The notes under the pieces are model-generated. The model made no database searches, was not told the origin of the DNA, and saw only the letters and a list, made by a program, of their open reading frames with translations. The translations under genes and the position numbers were made by a program. A stretch of 6,767 nucleotides of DNA, taken from contig DGHJ01000103.1 of assembly GCA_002392625.1 (NCBI GenBank), positions 1 through 6,767 of the forward strand, read 5' to 3'. Shown piece after piece: positions 3,725 to 6,767 of the stretch; positions within the stretch are counted from its first letter, which is position 1, and the number at the start of each line of letters is the position of its first letter. This DNA is from Oscillospiraceae bacterium UBA3851. Lineage in GTDB: Bacteria; Bacillota; Clostridia; Oscillospirales; Oscillospiraceae.

Positions 3725-5653
3725 ATGGCAGATTACGGCATCGGAAACGCGAGATCCATCAACAAATTCGTAAAAGAGAAGCTGGACGCCTTCGGCGCCA
3801 TGGACCGGGACTTCCGATCCCTGTTCACGCTGATGTTCCGGGAAGAGAACAACGTGATGTACGAGCGCAGCGAGGGCTACCGGATCCGCTCCACTACCTA
3901 CGGCGAGGCCAGGGCCCACATCCTGGAAAAGGCCGCCGCGCTGCAAACCGTTCTGGGCCGCCTGGAGCCGGACGCCGTGGTGGGCCTCTATATGGAAAAC
4001 AGCCTGGAGTGGATCGAGACCTTCTGGGCCATTCTGGCCGCCGGCTTCCGCCCGCTGCTGATGAACCTGCGCCTGCCGGACGAGCTGCTGCACGAGGCCA
4101 TGTCCGATTGCGGCTGCTGGGCCGTGATCTCCGGGACGAAGACGTTCCCGGTCCTGACGGTGACGCCGGCGCAGCTGGAGGGCGGGGAGCGCATCCCCCT
4201 GCCGGAGCGCTTCGGCTCGGAGCTGCTGGTGATGTCCTCCGGCACCTCCCGCCACGTGAAGGTGTGCGCCTACACTGGCGAGGAATTCTACTATCAGATC
4301 CGGGACAGCTACGACATCATCCGGAAATGCCGGGCCATCAAGCGCCACTGGGGCCACCGGCTCAAGCTGCTGACCTTTCTGCCCTTTTACCACGTGTTCG
4401 GCCTGATCGCCGTGTACATCTGGTTTGCCTTTTTCTCCCGCACCTTCGTGCATCTTCAGGATCTGTCGCCTCAGACCATTCTGGGCACCATCCGGCGCCA
4501 CCACGTGACCCACATCTTCGCCGTGCCCCTGTTCTGGGAGACCGTTCACGCCCAGGCCATGAAGACCATCCGCGGCCGGGGCGAGGCCACCCTGCGCCGG
4601 TTTGAGCGCGCCCTGGCCCTGTGGAAGAAGCTGCCCGGCCCGCTGGGCTCCCTGTTCTCCCGCCTGGCCTTCCGTGAGGTGCGGGACAACCTGTTCGGCG
4701 AGAGCGTCCGCTTTATGATCACCGGCGGCAGCGCCATCCCCGCTGACACGCTGGCCTTTTTCAACGCCATCGGCTACCGCCTGGCCAACGGCTACGGCAT
4801 GACGGAGGTGGGCATCACCTCCGTGGAGCTGTCGACCCGAAAGAAATATCTGCTGTCCGGCTATGTGGGCGGCCCCATGAGCAACGCCGAGTACGATATC
4901 AACGACGGCGGCGAGCTGCTGGTGCGGGGACACGTGCTGGCCAAGTACGTGATTGCCGGCGGCGTCCGGACGGACCGGGACGGCTGGTTCAACACCCACG
5001 ACCTGGCCCGCTGCGACGGCGGCCACTACCAGATCCTGGGGCGGCGGGACGACCTGATCGTCTCCCCCAGCGGCGAAAACCTGAACCCCAACCTGCTGGA
5101 GCCTATGCTCCGCGCCGACGGGGCGGAGGGCGTTTGCCTCATCGGCGTGAACCAGGGCGGCGAGACCGCCCCCGTGCTGCTGGTGTCGGTACGTCCCTAT
5201 GCCTCCGCGCAGGCGCTGACGGAGCTGGCGGAGCGGGAAAGGGCGCTGATCGCAGCGGCGGGCCTGTCCGGTGAGATCCGGCAGGTGGTCTTCGTGGCCG
5301 GGCCGCTGCTGCAGGGCGATGAATTCAAGCTGAACCGGCTGCGCCTCCAGCGCGACTTTGCGGCGGGCAGACTGCCTGTTCTGGACCCGTCGGAACGGCG
5401 GGAGGAGGAGACGGCAGACGAGCTTTTGGCCCAGGTGACGGAATTTTTTGCCGCCGCGCTGGATAAGGACGTCTCCCAGATCGCCGCCGACGCCGACTTC
5501 TTCCTGGACGAGGGCGGCACCAGCCTGGACTATTTCGCCATGATCTCCCGGATGCAGGAGGTCCTGGGCATCGACTTCCCCGCAGACGGGGAGACGGCGC
5601 TGCACACCGCCCGGCAGTTTGCCGACTACATCAGAAAGGATCTGGCGCGTTGA
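3725..5653 (+). CDS. Acyl-AMP ligase with fused C-terminal acyl carrier protein domain
   Basis: This 642-aa member of the ANL adenylating superfamily activates a fatty acid as acyl-AMP. Motifs in order: P-loop SSGTSRHVK (171-179, with R176 where Gly or Ser is usual), FYHVFGL (221-227), GGSAIP (334-339), NGYGMTE (355-361), DGWFNTHDLA (419-428, D426 binding the ribose), GRRDDLI (439-445), and a probable catalytic lysine K535 in GDEFKLNR. Residues of about 562-640 form an acyl carrier domain whose DEGGTSL motif puts the phosphopantetheine on S600. The protein can therefore probably load its own product as an acyl thioester, instead of using CoA. No membrane segment is obvious. ATG is preceded by TTGGAG (3713-3718) at six bases. 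It is first in an operon with two PlsC-type acyltransferases, pointing to lipid acylation. A long-chain acyl-CoA synthetase or NRPS-like loading enzyme are less favoured readings. Confidence 0.9.
   Translation: MADYGIGNARSINKFVKEKLDAFGAMDRDFRSLFTLMFREENNVMYERSEGYRIRSTTYGEARAHILEKAAALQTVLGRLEPDAVVGLYMENSLEWIETFWAILAAGFRPLLMNLRLPDELLHEAMSDCGCWAVISGTKTFPVLTVTPAQLEGGERIPLPERFGSELLVMSSGTSRHVKVCAYTGEEFYYQIRDSYDIIRKCRAIKRHWGHRLKLLTFLPFYHVFGLIAVYIWFAFFSRTFVHLQDLSPQTILGTIRRHHVTHIFAVPLFWETVHAQAMKTIRGRGEATLRRFERALALWKKLPGPLGSLFSRLAFREVRDNLFGESVRFMITGGSAIPADTLAFFNAIGYRLANGYGMTEVGITSVELSTRKKYLLSGYVGGPMSNAEYDINDGGELLVRGHVLAKYVIAGGVRTDRDGWFNTHDLARCDGGHYQILGRRDDLIVSPSGENLNPNLLEPMLRADGAEGVCLIGVNQGGETAPVLLVSVRPYASAQALTELAERERALIAAAGLSGEIRQVVFVAGPLLQGDEFKLNRLRLQRDFAAGRLPVLDPSERREEETADELLAQVTEFFAAALDKDVSQIAADADFFLDEGGTSLDYFAMISRMQEVLGIDFPADGETALHTARQFADYIRKDLAR
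5635..5640 (+). promoter_or_regulatory. Ribosome site supporting the TTG start at 5650
   Basis: AAAGGA lies nine bases before TTG 5650, inside the end of the ligase gene. The TTG shares four bases (TTGA) with the ligase stop, and no in-frame ATG occurs before residue 74. TTG is therefore the best start and translation is probably coupled. Confidence 0.7.
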
Positions 5654-6297
5654 AAAGCATTGCGACCATCCGCTTCTGGAACGGCTTCGTCAAGATCACG
5701 GGCTGGCCCGTCCAGTGGGTCTGCTTCCGCACCCGGATCCATTACGAGGACCGCGCCGTTCAGGGCCGGCGAATCAAGGGACCGGCCATCATCATCTCCA
5801 ACCACACCTCGGTGTTCGACTACGCCGTGTATCTGTTCGTCTTTTTCTCCCGGATCCTCCGCTTCCAGATGGCGGAGCTGCTGTTCCGCAAGCCGTTTCT
5901 GGGCTGGCTGCTGCCCCGGCTGGGCGGCATCTACGTGGACCGGGACGGCTACGACTTCGGCTTCATCGCCCGCTCCCAGGAGATCCTGGACAGGGGCGGC
6001 GTGGTGGGCATCTTCCCGGAGAGCCGCCTGCCCAGGCCCGGCGAGGAGCGGCCGCTGCCATTCAAGGTCAGCGCCGCCTATCTGGCTCTCACCGCAGGCG
6101 TGCCGGTGATCCCGGTGGTGACCGACGGGTCATACTTCCGGCGCAGGCGGGCAAACGTGCTCATCGGCAAGCCCGTGGACGTCCGGGATTACTCCGACGA
6201 GACGCGCCATCAAAAGGACGACCTGCGCATCGTCTCCGAGTGCCTCCGTCAGCATATCATCGAATTGGAGAAGCTGCTCAATGAAAAAAGCAAGTAG
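5650..6297 (+). CDS. PlsC-family 1-acylglycerol-phosphate-type acyltransferase (first copy)
   Basis: This 215-aa protein of the LPLAT/PlsC family transfers acyl groups to lysophospholipid-like acceptors at the membrane. The catalytic HX4D motif is NHTSVFD (N51, H52, D57). The second block is GGIYVDRDG (92-100). The acceptor-site block is FPESR (122-126), with Ser where the usual FPEG has Gly. The fourth block is VPVIPVV (151-157). The length is close to that of compact PlsC proteins. Hydrophobic stretches at about 8-25 and 58-70 would seat it on the membrane. It starts at TTG overlapping the ligase stop and ends 17 nt inside the next gene, so stoichiometric co-expression with both is likely. 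It may take the acyl chain directly from the ligase's carrier domain. Whether it makes phosphatidic acid or repairs lysolipids is unknown. Confidence 0.92.
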   Translation: MKSIATIRFWNGFVKITGWPVQWVCFRTRIHYEDRAVQGRRIKGPAIIISNHTSVFDYAVYLFVFFSRILRFQMAELLFRKPFLGWLLPRLGGIYVDRDGYDFGFIARSQEILDRGGVVGIFPESRLPRPGEERPLPFKVSAAYLALTAGVPVIPVVTDGSYFRRRRANVLIGKPVDVRDYSDETRHQKDDLRIVSECLRQHIIELEKLLNEKSK

Positions 6298-6767
6298 ACC
6301 GCTCTTTTCTTTCCAATATCTGTTCTACGACTTCGTCAAGGTGACCTCCGCCCTGCCGGGCCTGCTGTGGTTCCGGCCCAAGTGGGTGTATGAGTCCCCG
6401 GCGGCCCGCCGGCGCATCCGGGGCGGGGCCATTCTGATCGCCAACCACCAGCGTTTTTTCGACCCGATCTACTTGATGATCGCTGTGTGGTACCGCCGAC
6501 ACCGCTTCGTTTGCAGCAAGGAGCTGTACAACAGCGGCGGCGGATGGTTTTTCCGCCATTTCCTGTGCATCCCCGTGGACCGGGAGAATTTTTCCATGAG
6601 CACCCTGCGGCAGATCGTAGGGGAGATCAAGGCCGGGTCCCTGGTCTCCATGTTCCCGGAGGGACACATCAGCCTCTCCGGCGGCCAGCTGGACGCCTTC
6701 AAGTCCGGCATGGTGCTGATGGCGCTCCAGGGCAACGCCCCTATCGTGCCCATCTACATACGGCGGG
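6281..6767 (+). CDS. Second PlsC-family acyltransferase (runs off right edge)
   Basis: ATG 6281 opens a frame of 162 codons to the end of the window, overlapping the first acyltransferase by 17 nt in another frame. PlsC blocks are NHQRFFD (N55, H56, D61), CIPVDRE (96-102), the canonical FPEGH (125-129) and APIVPIYI (153-160). These are all four family blocks, so only the C-terminal end (perhaps 40-80 residues) is missing. GGAG (6267-6270) sits ten bases before the ATG. It is only distantly similar to the first copy outside the motifs, which argues for a different acceptor or chain preference rather than recent duplication. Together with the ligase it forms a fatty-acid activation and transfer operon. 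Confidence 0.9.
   Translation, partial: MKKASRPLFSFQYLFYDFVKVTSALPGLLWFRPKWVYESPAARRRIRGGAILIANHQRFFDPIYLMIAVWYRRHRFVCSKELYNSGGGWFFRHFLCIPVDRENFSMSTLRQIVGEIKAGSLVSMFPEGHISLSGGQLDAFKSGMVLMALQGNAPIVPIYIRR

Noticed and set aside
3676..4605. 309-aa plus-strand frame starting upstream of the ligase
   Set aside because: It runs in a different frame through the ligase coding sequence, is Arg/Gly/Pro-rich, and has no motif. The ligase frame has all ANL motifs and a proper ribosome site.
3683..5605. 640-aa open frame on the minus strand opposite the acyl ligase
   Set aside because: It is a long antisense frame created by GC-rich codon use in the ligase gene. The product is low-complexity Gly/Ala/Gln/Val/His, has no domain motif, and covers exactly the length of the real gene.

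Overview
The window looks like chromosomal DNA from a GC-rich gut-type Clostridia (Oscillospiraceae/Ruminococcaceae-like Firmicute). The reasons are a Gram-positive RNase J, strong AAGGAGG-type ribosome sites, GTG and TTG starts, CCA-encoded tRNA genes, GC-rich codons between AT-rich promoters, and intrinsic terminators. The organism assignment is inference from style, not from a database match.

Layout. Positions 1-887 (minus strand) hold the first 295 codons of a ribonuclease J gene, which continues off the left edge. It is preceded by a long, hairpin-rich leader and a plausible minus-strand promoter near 1123-1151. Reading the other way, a near-consensus promoter (1223-1252) drives a tRNA operon: tRNA-Met(CAT), tRNA-Glu(TTC) and tRNA-Val(CAC). 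Strong hairpins lie in both spacers, and the operon ends at a perfect 15-bp terminator (1713-1752). Directly after it, at 1757-1862, is an array of four different short hairpins joined by a conserved heptamer, ACATCAC. The array sits between a terminator and the next promoter.

A consensus promoter (1909-1937) then drives a single small gene, an 85-aa protein with paired CxxC motifs (1967-2224). It ends at a 17-bp bidirectional-type terminator. After about 200 bp of further hairpins comes a two-gene operon (2497-3496). Its first product is a two-helix membrane protein. Its second, started at an overlapping GTG, is a two-helix membrane protein with a C-terminal zinc ribbon. A strong terminator (3514-3566) closes it.

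The right half (3725-6767) is a tightly overlapping lipid operon. A 642-aa acyl-AMP ligase with an acyl-carrier-protein domain fused at its C-terminus is followed by two consecutive PlsC-family acyltransferases. They are joined by 4-nt and 17-nt gene overlaps, and the second runs off the right edge. The likely logic is that the ligase activates a fatty acid and loads it on its own carrier domain, and the membrane acyltransferases then transfer it to a lyso- or glycero-lipid. This resembles the E. coli Aas activity split over separate proteins, but the true acceptor cannot be read from the sequence.

The items most worth a second look are the hairpin array, the carrier-fused ligase with tandem PlsC proteins, and the zinc-ribbon membrane pair. 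No CRISPR array, transposase, integrase or phage gene is visible.
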